64,000 nucleotides of DNA from Thalassocella blandensis (GTDB lineage Bacteria; Pseudomonadota; Gammaproteobacteria; Pseudomonadales; Cellvibrionaceae), in contig CABFPG010000009.1 of NCBI GenBank assembly GCA_902141825.1, forward strand, positions 124,001 through 188,000, read 5' to 3'. Numbering within the stretch: position 1 is the first letter of the stretch; each line of letters starts with the position of its first letter. The notes below the pieces were generated by a model. It saw only the letters and a program-made list of their open reading frames with translations. It did no database searches and was not told the DNA's origin. A program made the translations under genes and the position numbers. Positions 26,520 through 34,982 of this stretch are shown here, one piece after another.

Positions 26520-27626
26520 TCAATCAAATAGATATTGCGACATAATTTCTTTCGCCTGATCGAAATACAAAGGATGCTCCAGATAATTCCCCTGTGTCAT
26601 CACCACAACCAGATCCTGTTCCGGAAAGACATTGATGTATTGTCCTCCATCGCCATTTGCAGAAAGATAGGTGTGACCTGCGATTTCGTAGAGCCAAAAA
26701 CCGTGACTGTATTCTTCATTGTGTTCTGCAGTATCTTGATACAGGCGATTTATCCACTCTTCAGGAACGACTCGTTTTTCCTGCCAACTGCCGTCCTGTA
26801 ATAACATCACACCAATTTTGAGCATATCTCGGGGACGTAAAAACAATCTGGCAGCCCCTTCCGGCACTCCTGTGGGTTGATCTTCCCAGACGTAATCGTC
26901 GCTTTGAATGTTTAGCGGTGAATAAAAATGTTGCTGCGCGTATGCGCGAATATCACCGGTAATAGTGTTGAGCAGCGTTAACAACACATTTGAAGAAGCA
27001 CTGTTATAAGCCCAGCGCGTTTCTGGACCGACAGTATTTTTAGCGGTGAGATACGGAATAAAATCATCCTGTTTCCAAAGACGTTTTAAGTCATCTCCGG
27101 TCCACTCATCCCACTCCACGCCAAGCTCCATTTGTAACAAATGCCGAAAGGTCAATGCTTTGTAGGCCTCTTCCGTAAAATACGCCTGATATTCAGCGGG
27201 AAGAAATTGATACACCGGGGCGTCTACATCAATTGCATAATTACGCAATACGATGCCCGTCAGCATCGACGTTACGGCTTTATTGATTGATGCCACATAA
27301 TGCATGTCATCCATCTGCCATTGTTTTTTTGGTCGAGAAGTATTTCGTTTTACATCATTTTCAAATTCAATAAAATCATCATTGCCGGAAAAATACTCCT
27401 CCAAAATAACTTTGCCTTGTTTGTAGACAAGCAACGAATGGATTTGTTGAAATTTATTTTGCTGAATGTCCTCTACCAGCGCGTTGAGGCTCTTATCTGA
27501 TACACCGACTTGCGCGGCATCTGCGAATTCAAAATCTGAAGATGACAACATCATAAAACCTGTGCCTACCACAATCACGGCAAGGAGTGAGACGCCAATA
27601 AAAAGGGATTTTTTGCTTACATACAT
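26520..27626 (-). CDS. Beta-lactamase-fold serine hydrolase
   Basis: A 368-residue protein with one N-terminal membrane segment (about 8-28), probably an uncleaved anchor that places the domain in the periplasm. Class C beta-lactamase/esterase-fold signatures are visible: SxxK as SINK (S113-K116) and the YNS motif (Y207). A C-terminal segment with GDGGQYINVFPEQDLVVVMTQG provides the last active-site strand, with G-D-G-G in place of KTG. This pattern is common in the serine hydrolase/EstB group rather than in true beta-lactamases. Substrate could be an ester or a D-amino-acid peptide. It stands alone. Confidence 0.87.
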   Translation of the reverse strand: MYVSKKSLFIGVSLLAVIVVGTGFMMLSSSDFEFADAAQVGVSDKSLNALVEDIQQNKFQQIHSLLVYKQGKVILEEYFSGNDDFIEFENDVKRNTSRPKKQWQMDDMHYVASINKAVTSMLTGIVLRNYAIDVDAPVYQFLPAEYQAYFTEEAYKALTFRHLLQMELGVEWDEWTGDDLKRLWKQDDFIPYLTAKNTVGPETRWAYNSASSNVLLTLLNTITGDIRAYAQQHFYSPLNIQSDDYVWEDQPTGVPEGAARLFLRPRDMLKIGVMLLQDGSWQEKRVVPEEWINRLYQDTAEHNEEYSHGFWLYEIAGHTYLSANGDGGQYINVFPEQDLVVVMTQGNYLEHPLYFDQAKEIMSQYLFD

Positions 27627-27824
27627 CCTTATGTCTCTTTCTGCATGACTGATTTATTATTGTTATTTTGCCTGAACTGGGAAACTGACTATCCCACCTG
27701 ATCGCTCATTCAAAAAAATCACTGCGAACAATGCGTTTTTTATATAAGCAGCGGCCAATTATACGCTGAACCGGAGCAATAAACCCACCATAAAATAGCG
27801 GGTACAAGGGGCAGGCTTTGCGCA

Positions 27825-28016
27825 ATGAGAAAATTGACGGTTCTTTTTATTTACTTTGTGTGTGGCTTTTTAGGGCAAAGCAATTCAGGAAAAGCTCTCC
27901 TGGAAAAAACGCTTGTGGAAAAGTCTCATCTGAAAAAGACTTATCTGAAAAAGACTCTAGCGGTTAAGGCTAAGCTGGGAAATTTACCTGTGAGGAGACA
28001 AACCGCCAGGAACTAG
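27825..28016 (+). CDS. Possible exported small protein with five-residue repeats
   Basis: A 63-residue frame. The first 20 residues look like a signal peptide (RKLTVLFIYFVCGFLG). The rest is a basic tract in which the pattern xLxKT recurs every five residues (LLEKT, LVEKS, HLKKT, YLKKT), encoded by a 15-base DNA period, so the repeat keeps the reading frame. AAGGGG lies 13 bases before the ATG, farther than usual. I know no matching family. Either a small secreted repeat protein or chance in a repeat-prone stretch; evidence is thin. Confidence 0.33.
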   Translation: MRKLTVLFIYFVCGFLGQSNSGKALLEKTLVEKSHLKKTYLKKTLAVKAKLGNLPVRRQTARN

Positions 28017-28207
28017 TTCGTGGGTAGCTAGCGGTTATAAAAATGATATAGCCAAAGAAAGGATGGCTCGGGAGACGCGAGAGAAGCTGGCACCTTGAAT
28101 ACAACACTTTCTGCATCCCCTCTACGTTACTGACGATAATGGGTAGAGAATTTATATCTGCGCTGTAACATTCTCACCCACCTCCAGTTAAAACTACACC
28201 AGGAGGA

Positions 28208-29584
28208 CTACACCATAAAACCAATATCACTCTCATTGAAATTTACCAGATTGGGGAAAACCTCGGCATAAGCCGATGTGTCCAGGCCAAACCACTTGCC
28301 CAACGTGGAAGCATATTGATCCATACTCAATGTCGGGATTATCCGGCCTTCACCAATGTCATCATCGCTGTTAATTGCCAGACTCGGCATGGTGCCATAT
28401 ATATCCCCCCCTTTTACCGCATCGCCCATCACCAATTGGTGGCTGCCCCATGCGTGGTCCGTACCATCTCCATTACTCGTCAATGTGCGACCAAAATCAG
28501 AGGCGGTAAACAGTGTCACTTTATCGCTTAGCCCCAGTTCAACCAAGGTTTGATAAAATGCCACCAGGGCATTATTAAGTTCTTCCATCAACAACGGCTG
28601 GCGATAAAGCTGATCACCGTGCGTATCAAAATCCCCCATGCCGATGAAAAATGTCTGCCGAGTCATCGACAAGGGTTCGCGTGCCGCGATCACCTGAGCC
28701 GTCATGTTTAATGCTTCTGCAAGACGATTATTTTCGGGAAATTCTGTGGTAATTGCCGGGGCTAACTCCAGCTCATCACTGACTTCCTGCGAAAGTTCCC
28801 AGGCGAGTTTCTGCTTGCTGTTGTACGCCTGAATTAATTTATGTTGATGATTTTGTGTCAGAAGTTTTTCAAAAATAGCGCGGCGCTGAACATCGCGTGT
28901 TTGATTAGAGCTTCGGTTTAAATTGGTCAATGTTTCGACCCCGCTGGGGCTCACAGAATAAGGAATAACACTTGCGCCACTTTGCCAGATGTTCGAACCG
29001 CTCAACGATATATTCATGGATAAGCGTGGATTAGCATTGAGTTCGGCCATCACATCCGCCGCACGCCCAATCCATCCACTGCCATTCGCACTACGCTGCA
29101 AACTTTGAATAAATTTCTGCTGATCATTATGGGAGAACAATTGCGGAGGCAGCGGTACTGTTTTCGCCTGATAACTGGCCTTTGTGACCGGCTCAATCAA
29201 TGAGCCGGTATTGGCCACAAACGCCAGTTTATTCTGATTGTATAGCGCCTGCAGTCCACCAAGTTTTGGATGAAGGCCAAATTCGGAAAAGGCTTGAGAA
29301 CTGGCAGATATTGGCAGCAGACTTTCTCGTGCTATTGCCAGGTTTTGACGGGAATTCGCGTATTCATCGTAGTGATTTTGTTCACGTGGGATCAGCATGT
29401 TCAGCGAATCATTTCCCCCAAACAAAAAGACACACACCAAAGCCCGATAGTCTCCACTCGCAGACGTTTGAGCGTGAGCCAGCTGCAGGCGGGAGAGTGT
29501 AGCCAGCGCACTGCTGCTCCCCAGACTCAGAGCCGCGCAGCGTTTTAAAAAATGTCGACGAGATAAATGTGATTTTGCTTTCAT
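28208..29584 (-). CDS. DUF1501 family protein with Tat-type signal
   Basis: A 458-residue protein. The N-terminus contains SRRHFLKRCAALSLG, a twin-arginine export signal. The body shows DUF1501 features: VCVFLFGGNDSLNMLIP near residue 50, GLHPKLGGLQALYN, FFIGMGDFDTHGDQ around residue 315 and a late ASDFGRTLTSNGDGTDHAWG, which resembles the metal-binding region of sulfatase/alkaline-phosphatase-like proteins. Family members are exported and have unknown function. The gene starts 14 bases after the DUF1800 gene and has no own ribosome-binding site, so translation is probably coupled. The DUF1800/DUF1501 pair is widespread and its members likely act together outside the cytoplasm. Confidence 0.92.
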   Translation of the reverse strand: MKAKSHLSRRHFLKRCAALSLGSSSALATLSRLQLAHAQTSASGDYRALVCVFLFGGNDSLNMLIPREQNHYDEYANSRQNLAIARESLLPISASSQAFSEFGLHPKLGGLQALYNQNKLAFVANTGSLIEPVTKASYQAKTVPLPPQLFSHNDQQKFIQSLQRSANGSGWIGRAADVMAELNANPRLSMNISLSGSNIWQSGASVIPYSVSPSGVETLTNLNRSSNQTRDVQRRAIFEKLLTQNHQHKLIQAYNSKQKLAWELSQEVSDELELAPAITTEFPENNRLAEALNMTAQVIAAREPLSMTRQTFFIGMGDFDTHGDQLYRQPLLMEELNNALVAFYQTLVELGLSDKVTLFTASDFGRTLTSNGDGTDHAWGSHQLVMGDAVKGGDIYGTMPSLAINSDDDIGEGRIIPTLSMDQYASTLGKWFGLDTSAYAEVFPNLVNFNESDIGFMV

Positions 29585-29598
29585 GGTTTATGCTCGAT

Positions 29599-31680
29599 TT
29601 ATCGTTGGATGGCAAATTCGGCGGATGAAGTTACGAGATACAAAGCGTCGTATATCATCAAATCAATCAAATAGCTTTGCGAGGTTCCCTGAGCATTGAG
29701 ATATGCTAAAACATCGCTATACATATCGTCTGACATTTGCCCGGCCATCAATAACAGGTTGATGCGATCGAGGAGTAAGTGAGGCGTTACCGCTAAAGTT
29801 TTTTCGCCCTCAAAAAACATTGCCGAAGGATAGACGTCCCAATTCGGTTCAATTTCTTCCGTCTGCGGCCAGCTGTTTTCCGAATCACGCCAGAAGATAC
29901 TTCCCCCCACGGCATTAATCGATGACACAATCTGGCTTTCTGTATGGATTTGCATTTCCGGTGAATACAAACCCGCTTCTGCCAACGCTCCAGGCGCTTG
30001 AAAATCTGGGCGGTAAAAGTTGAACACCGAGAAACTGCCATAGGGGCGCTGTCCCATGGTGCGATCACTGCCACGATGGCGCAGGCGATGCTCAAAGACC
30101 TGCCCACTGGGATAAACCTCGCGAGTTCCGAGGGTTTTGAACGCGCGCCAGTATGCGCTGAGTTTTAAGATAGGCTCTTTCACTTTGCCAAAAGTATCTG
30201 GCATGGCGATATGGCCAAGCCGCGCTTCATCGTCCAGTAAAATAGCCCTTACAACTGCGCCCAGATCACCACGCACGCCATTGCCATTATCGTTAAATAC
30301 CGCAGCGACTCGCGCGACGTATTCGGGAGTAGGATTACTTGTTACCAAACGCTGGATTAGCTGCTTACCGATGAATGGACCGACATTGGGGTGTTCAAAC
30401 AGAATATCCAGTGCTGCAGTTAAATCTTCATAGGCAGTCTGATTTGCCGGGATCACCTCGCTATCAAACAATATTTTTTCATCGGTATCATGTTTAAATT
30501 CAAATGCCTGCATCGGCATAATTTCGCTGTCTCCCCCTGTGACCCATTCCCACCATACGGAAATAGTCCCGTGATACCAGCCTGTAAATACGCGCGCAAG
30601 TGCTTTGATATCATCCTGATCATAGGTTGGAATTGGCTGACCCTGCGCATCGACTTTTTCACTGCCATCCTGGTTTAACTCCACCAGACCAATACTGAAC
30701 AGTTGCATGACCTCACGCGCATAGTTTTCATCTGGACGAATGTTGCGCGAAGGGTCCGCCTTTTCATTGCGGATCATACTAAGGTACTCACCCATCAGAG
30801 GGTTGAGTGTGATGTCTTCCAACAAATCCCGATAGTTACCAAAGGCATGAGTCAGGAGGATGTCCTGATAATTGGCGATGCCACGAGAATCATTGAATAA
30901 CACATCGGAGACGTTGGAAATTACAAATATCTGACTCAGGCTGTACGCCACTCGCTGGCGCAGCTGATCCTGCCCCCATACAGCCGTTTCCCACCAGATA
31001 TCACTGCGCTGTACATCGCGCACCCAGGCTTCTTCATCCACTTCATCGACCGGCGCCGGATCATAGCCTGTCTCCTCATGACGTTTTTCTAGCAGAGGCA
31101 GGTGATAAGTTGGCGCGATAGCCATTTGCTGCTCTATCCACTGCGCATAATTTTGCTGCATTAAATCATCAATAGATTTCGCTGTAGGTCCAAAGCTCGC
31201 CTGCATAAGAAACCGGGCAGCTTCACTTGCAGCAGCGTAATCGGTATCGTCCGGCTGCGGCAATATGGGATCAGCAGAAGTGTCTGGACCCATTGTAGGT
31301 GTGGGCGTAGGGCTTGGCGTACTGGTGGGCGTAGGACTCGCCGTAGGAGTCGGGGTTGGCGTAATCGTCGGAGCCACGGTTGACGTGGGTGTCGGTGTGA
31401 CCGTTGCGCTGGGTGTCGTCGTGGGCGTTGGCGTAACAGTCGGCGTTGTCGTCGGTAGAACAGTTGGTGTTGCCGTTGGTGTTGCCGTTGGTGTTACTGT
31501 CGGCGTAGTAGTGGGAGTTGTCGTGGGCGTTACCGTGACGGTGGGCGTCAACGTTGGTTGTGGCCCTTCTCCGCCGGGATCTTCGGTGTCGGAACCGCCA
31601 CCACAGGCACTTACTCCAAGTACGGTCGCGCTAATAAATAGCGCGTACATGCTAGTTTTCAGCATTTGTTCGTTTACCAT
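29599..31680 (-). CDS. DUF1800 family lipoprotein with Thr/Pro linker
   Basis: A 693-residue exported protein. The ATG at 31665 gives the better signal (MLKTSMYALFISA, ending in GVSAC), a lipobox. A Thr-Pro-Val-Thr-rich linker runs from about 38 to 130. The DUF1800 domain follows, beginning ARFLMQASFGPTAKSI and containing ENYAREVMQLFSIGLVELN and QLIQRLVTSNPTPEYV, all typical of the family. The biochemical role is unknown. It forms an operon with the DUF1501 gene. The linker, encoded by GC-rich short repeats, is of the same style as in the GH17 and DUF5107 lipoproteins here, so all are probably displayed on the cell surface. Confidence 0.92.
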   Translation of the reverse strand: MVNEQMLKTSMYALFISATVLGVSACGGGSDTEDPGGEGPQPTLTPTVTVTPTTTPTTTPTVTPTATPTATPTVLPTTTPTVTPTPTTTPSATVTPTPTSTVAPTITPTPTPTASPTPTSTPSPTPTPTMGPDTSADPILPQPDDTDYAAASEAARFLMQASFGPTAKSIDDLMQQNYAQWIEQQMAIAPTYHLPLLEKRHEETGYDPAPVDEVDEEAWVRDVQRSDIWWETAVWGQDQLRQRVAYSLSQIFVISNVSDVLFNDSRGIANYQDILLTHAFGNYRDLLEDITLNPLMGEYLSMIRNEKADPSRNIRPDENYAREVMQLFSIGLVELNQDGSEKVDAQGQPIPTYDQDDIKALARVFTGWYHGTISVWWEWVTGGDSEIMPMQAFEFKHDTDEKILFDSEVIPANQTAYEDLTAALDILFEHPNVGPFIGKQLIQRLVTSNPTPEYVARVAAVFNDNGNGVRGDLGAVVRAILLDDEARLGHIAMPDTFGKVKEPILKLSAYWRAFKTLGTREVYPSGQVFEHRLRHRGSDRTMGQRPYGSFSVFNFYRPDFQAPGALAEAGLYSPEMQIHTESQIVSSINAVGGSIFWRDSENSWPQTEEIEPNWDVYPSAMFFEGEKTLAVTPHLLLDRINLLLMAGQMSDDMYSDVLAYLNAQGTSQSYLIDLMIYDALYLVTSSAEFAIQR

Positions 31681-31927
31681 TTGCAGATTAATTCTATTGA
31701 TCTTAGGTGATTTGAATTTAGCCTACAAAGTGTAGTCCCCCGAATTGCGAGGCTCATCATTGTTCTGTGTATTAAACACTTATTTACAGGCTAAAATCGC
31801 TCGAAACAATATACGTTCACGGCGCAAAATCACGGAATACAATCGCTGCGTGGCATATCAGTCAATTTGACTTAAGCTGTACGGGCTTCGTATACCATGC
31901 TGCCGTTTAACCCCGAAAGGAAAATTT

Positions 31928-32881
31928 ATGCAACAACCGTCTAATTACACGATTGGCACTCCAGGTACTGCCTGGGGAGAAGAAGAGAAACAACAGTGGC
32001 TGCAAACGCAAAGCATTCAACGCAGTTATCAGGAACAGGTTGTGAACAAACTGCACCAGATAAAAGGCCAGTTCCAGGTCGAACAATATGGACTGCTGTC
32101 TTATCCGCAACTTGGGCTCGAACAGGATCGTTACCCTTTGTTTGCCATTCGCACACAATCCCCGGATGCGAACGCGCCGACCGTGCTCATTACCGGAGGC
32201 GTTCACGGCTATGAGACCAGTGGTGTGCAAGGTGCCCTTCTGTTTGTAGAAAAAACACTGATGCAATACCAGCAGAAGTTTAATTTCGTCATTCTGCCTT
32301 GTATCAGTCCATGGGGCTACGAAACCATTAATCGCTGGAACCCACAGGCTATTGACCCAAACCGTTCGTTTATGCCCCACAGCGCCGCTCAGGAATCAGC
32401 CCTGGCCATGCAATATATTGCGAGTCTGAATGAAGAGTTCTTAATGCATATTGATCTGCATGAGACCACCGATACCGATAACTCGGAATTTCGCCCCGCA
32501 ATGTTTGCTCGCGACGGTAAGACGGAAGGTCAGGTATGGGATATTCCCGACGGGTTTTATCTGGTGGGGAACAGTGATGATCCCGCAGATGCGTTTCAAA
32601 CAGCCATCATTCAATCAGTGGCGAAAATTACCCACATTGCTCCGAGTGATGCGGAAGGCAAAATCATCGGTGAACCAATTACTCAGGAAGGCGTCATTAA
32701 CTATGCCGTTAAATCACTGGGATTGTGTGCAGGAATGACGGATGCCAAATTCACCAGCACAACCGAAGTGTATCCAGACAGTCCCAAAGTGGACGACGAA
32801 CAATGTAATCGCGCTCAAGTTGCAGCCATTACCGGTGCGTTAGACTATTGTCAGGATTTTAAATCGCACCACGTCTTGTGA
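31928..32881 (+). CDS. M14-family metallocarboxypeptidase-like protein
   Basis: A 317-residue cytoplasmic protein. Zinc-ligand motifs of the M14 (carboxypeptidase/aspartoacylase) fold are present: HxxE in GGVHGYETSGVQ (about residue 97) and a later His in HIDLHETTDTD (about 178). DPNRSF between them is also typical and supplies substrate contacts. The fold acts on C-terminal amino acids or N-acyl amino acids. No signal peptide is visible, so an intracellular peptide or N-acyl amino acid is more likely than a wall substrate. AAGGA lies seven bases before the ATG. A DsbB-like gene follows 47 bases later and could be cotranscribed, without a clear functional link. Confidence 0.85.
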   Translation: MQQPSNYTIGTPGTAWGEEEKQQWLQTQSIQRSYQEQVVNKLHQIKGQFQVEQYGLLSYPQLGLEQDRYPLFAIRTQSPDANAPTVLITGGVHGYETSGVQGALLFVEKTLMQYQQKFNFVILPCISPWGYETINRWNPQAIDPNRSFMPHSAAQESALAMQYIASLNEEFLMHIDLHETTDTDNSEFRPAMFARDGKTEGQVWDIPDGFYLVGNSDDPADAFQTAIIQSVAKITHIAPSDAEGKIIGEPITQEGVINYAVKSLGLCAGMTDAKFTSTTEVYPDSPKVDDEQCNRAQVAAITGALDYCQDFKSHHVL

Positions 32882-32928
32882 TATAAAATAAACCTCGGCC
32901 CCACTCAAGTGTAAACAGAGAATTCACA

Positions 32929-33486
32929 ATGAAAATAAAAACCTGCGTGATGGAATTTTTTGCCTGGCGAAATATGCAAACGCATTGGCAACACAGTGGA
33001 TTCTGGTTGGCCATTGCAATGCTTTGTCTGGCCCTGGATGGCGGTGCTCTGTTTTATCAGCATGTGCTGGAAATTTATCCATGCGAACTCTGTATTTATG
33101 TTCGTGTATGGATAGTTGCAATTTTTTTACTCTGTATTGCCGGCTTGGTTTTAAAGCGGTTTGCCATTGCAGGGCTCGCCGCCAATCTCGCAGGTTTAGG
33201 TTTGAGCATTGGCCTAGCCAAGGAAACTTATAATTTATTAGTGGTGGAGTACGGATGGGGAGACGGAGGTGCCTGTAGCTTCTTTCCCAATTTTCCTGAA
33301 TGGGCGCCGCTCGATCAGTGGATGCCGTTTTTATTTCAAGTACAAGAAGTATGCAAGGCCACACCCGAAGTGCTTTTGGGAATCAGCATGGCAGATGCAC
33401 TGGCGATTGTAAGCATTTTACTCATTCTGGCCTTTGGCATTTCATGCTTCGGTAGTGTTCGCCAATTGATGAGTAAATCTACTTAA
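32929..33486 (+). CDS. DsbB family disulfide bond formation protein
   Basis: A 185-residue inner-membrane protein with four hydrophobic segments. The first periplasmic loop carries YPCELCIYVRVW (CxxC at about 51-54), the DsbB quinone-side redox pair. The second loop has the other Cys pair, GACSFF and QEVCKATP (about residues 112 and 140). DsbB reoxidises the periplasmic oxidase DsbA by passing electrons to quinone. The protein has a longer cytoplasmic N-terminus than E. coli DsbB (about 25 residues). No dsbA is in the window. Several Cys-containing exported proteins nearby, such as the EndoU nuclease, could benefit from this pathway, though that is inference. Confidence 0.88.
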   Translation: MKIKTCVMEFFAWRNMQTHWQHSGFWLAIAMLCLALDGGALFYQHVLEIYPCELCIYVRVWIVAIFLLCIAGLVLKRFAIAGLAANLAGLGLSIGLAKETYNLLVVEYGWGDGGACSFFPNFPEWAPLDQWMPFLFQVQEVCKATPEVLLGISMADALAIVSILLILAFGISCFGSVRQLMSKST

Positions 33487-33576
33487 TTTTCGGCTATTCC
33501 TTGCAGAGATCGCCTTCGTGTGTAAGCCATATCTCAAGTCGAACAGTGTCAACTTCGCCTTCACACAAGATATGAC

Positions 33577-33702
33577 TTACTGCAAAATACCATCATCGCC
33601 ACCATGACCGGCTTGTGTGCCCAGGGACTTGGCTATTGTGCCGGTGGCGATACCCTTTTTCACAATTGCGTTTTTGGCCAGCGCTTTGTTATTAACCCGC
33701 AC
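33577..33702 (-). CDS. Overlapping 41-residue frame, possible small peptide
   Basis: A GTG-started frame overlaps the last 11 bases of the upstream 110-residue gene in another frame, with GAGG ten bases before the GTG. The product, with KGIATGTIAKSLG in its middle and a Gly/Asp-rich end, has ordinary codon use for this genome. It could be a translationally coupled small protein or the relic of a C-terminal extension of the upstream gene separated by a frameshift. The stop codon lies in the arm of a long hairpin (33522-33534 with 33568-33580, one mismatch). Confidence 0.42.
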   Translation of the reverse strand: MRVNNKALAKNAIVKKGIATGTIAKSLGTQAGHGGDDGILQ

Positions 33703-34024
33703 CTTGCAGATACCTCAGCCATGCCGACACAGCTATGTTCAACTCCACTAAGGGATAACGCTTAGGCTCACCAAAGTCTTCACTGTCTTGCAAAAGGTCA
33801 ATTGTGGCGTATGCCTGGTGAAGAGTACAAAGAAATAAATTACCACCAAATGTTAATTCCCCGGCTTTCTCTTCTTCGCCTTTTTGCAGCTGCTGGATAT
33901 GTTGCAGTAAATCACCTGCGAGCGTTTGATTTTCTTGAATGTCGAGTATCAGAAAATCACGAAGTACCTGATGCGATGGATTGGCTGCATCATAGCCCGA
34001 CCATTGAAAGTTGTTGTAACGCAT
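33692..34024 (-). CDS. Unrecognised 110-residue cytoplasmic protein downstream of EndoU
   Basis: A small, slightly acidic protein without signal peptide or membrane segment. It begins with a mixed beta/alpha stretch and has LFLCTLHQAYATIDLL in the middle; I do not recognise a family. AGAGG is placed seven bases before the ATG, so the start is firm. It is the next gene after the EndoU nuclease on the same strand (119-base gap). Small acidic proteins directly downstream of EndoU-type toxins are often immunity proteins, so this is a candidate, but an unrelated housekeeping role is equally possible. A perfect hairpin lies in its leader. Confidence 0.65.
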   Translation of the reverse strand: MRYNNFQWSGYDAANPSHQVLRDFLILDIQENQTLAGDLLQHIQQLQKGEEEKAGELTFGGNLFLCTLHQAYATIDLLQDSEDFGEPKRYPLVELNIAVSAWLRYLQGAG

Positions 34025-34043
34025 AACCGCCTCTTCGAATAAC

Positions 34044-34068
34044 TTTGCACCGCATCAAGCGGTGCAAA
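34044..34068. repeat. Perfect 10-bp hairpin in the leader of the 110-residue gene
   Basis: TTTGCACCGC (34044-34053) and GCGGTGCAAA (34059-34068) flank ATCAA. On the minus strand it lies between the EndoU gene and the next gene, with no T-run, so it may attenuate read-through or act as an operator. On the plus strand a weak T-run follows. Confidence 0.65.
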
Positions 34069-34143
34069 ATTTTAATTGATGTACCACAGTGAAGGAGTAA
34101 TCATCCCTGACCAATGTTATTTGGCTAACAGCATATCACCCGG

Positions 34144-34725
34144 TTAGTTTTGGAAAAACAATGGGAACCCGGTGTTGATGCGATTATTTTGTTTCGGAGA
34201 CGTGGCAATGGTGAGTAGAGTCTTGTCCGCACCGATACAATATGATGAATCCTTATTGGTAGGCGCAGAAGGTCCGCAAACGGCCCAGGAACTGTCACTA
34301 CAGCTGCCAGTGTTGTTTTCACTAGCATAAACAATACTGTTGACGACCTGAGTTTGCGTGCAGTGGTCGGGAAAAATGGAAGACATGCCTTTTACTTTAG
34401 TAACGCCCGCAATGTTTAACGAAATACTGAACCATTGTTTAACGCCCTGCGAGTTCGGTCCATCGTCTTTTTTTTCATCTCGTGCTCGATACGTCGATGG
34501 CTTATTTCCTTCTGGGTTAGCGTGATACCCCACCGCATTGCCCTTTTTATTAATCTCTCCACAAAATATATGGTGTAAATTCACTTGAGGATTTGTATTG
34601 CTCCACTGTGCCAGCTCGCTGCAATTTATCCCTTCCGCTCGGGCGGTGCTGGCGAACAGCATCAAGATAACACTCAGCACAATAAAAATGGCAACATCAT
34701 TGTTTGTTGATCTTTCAATTTTCAT
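34144..34725 (-). CDS. Exported EndoU-type nuclease
   Basis: A 193-residue protein from the ATG at 34725, which has a perfect AAGGAG; an upstream in-frame start at 34806 has none and would bury the signal peptide. The signal ends around ASTARAEG (residue 31). The domain has LHHIFCGEINKKGNAVGYH (His51, His52, His68), the hallmark of bacterial EndoU RNases, whose catalytic site has two His and a later Lys/Thr/Tyr. EndoU domains serve as toxins in contact-dependent inhibition and other secreted systems, usually as C-terminal parts of large proteins. Here it is a stand-alone, exported form with several Cys that may form disulfides. It is divergent from the 164-residue gene. Confidence 0.82.
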   Translation of the reverse strand: MKIERSTNNDVAIFIVLSVILMLFASTARAEGINCSELAQWSNTNPQVNLHHIFCGEINKKGNAVGYHANPEGNKPSTYRARDEKKDDGPNSQGVKQWFSISLNIAGVTKVKGMSSIFPDHCTQTQVVNSIVYASENNTGSCSDSSWAVCGPSAPTNKDSSYCIGADKTLLTIATSPKQNNRINTGFPLFFQN

Positions 34726-34982
34726 ACTTATCTCCTTAAAGTCTAATGTTGTGATCGAATGACCACGAGAGACTCCACAATAACTCGCGTTAATCCATTC
34801 CGACATTACAAAGCATTACAAAGAATTAATGTCACGCCACACATAAATCTGTCTTCAAAATCATGCATCCCCCTTGAGCAACAGGATATTATTTCGTTTT
34901 CTGACGTGGTTGCCAGAACCGCAGCCTCTTGACGTGTAACTCACATACACCAGTCCCATTCATACAAACACAGGAGTGAACG

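Noticed and set aside
31265-31735. A 156-codon Gly/Val-rich frame on the plus strand
   Set aside because: It is the antisense of the Thr/Pro linker in the DUF1800 lipoprotein; repeated ACC/CCA codons read as GGT/GTG on the other strand.
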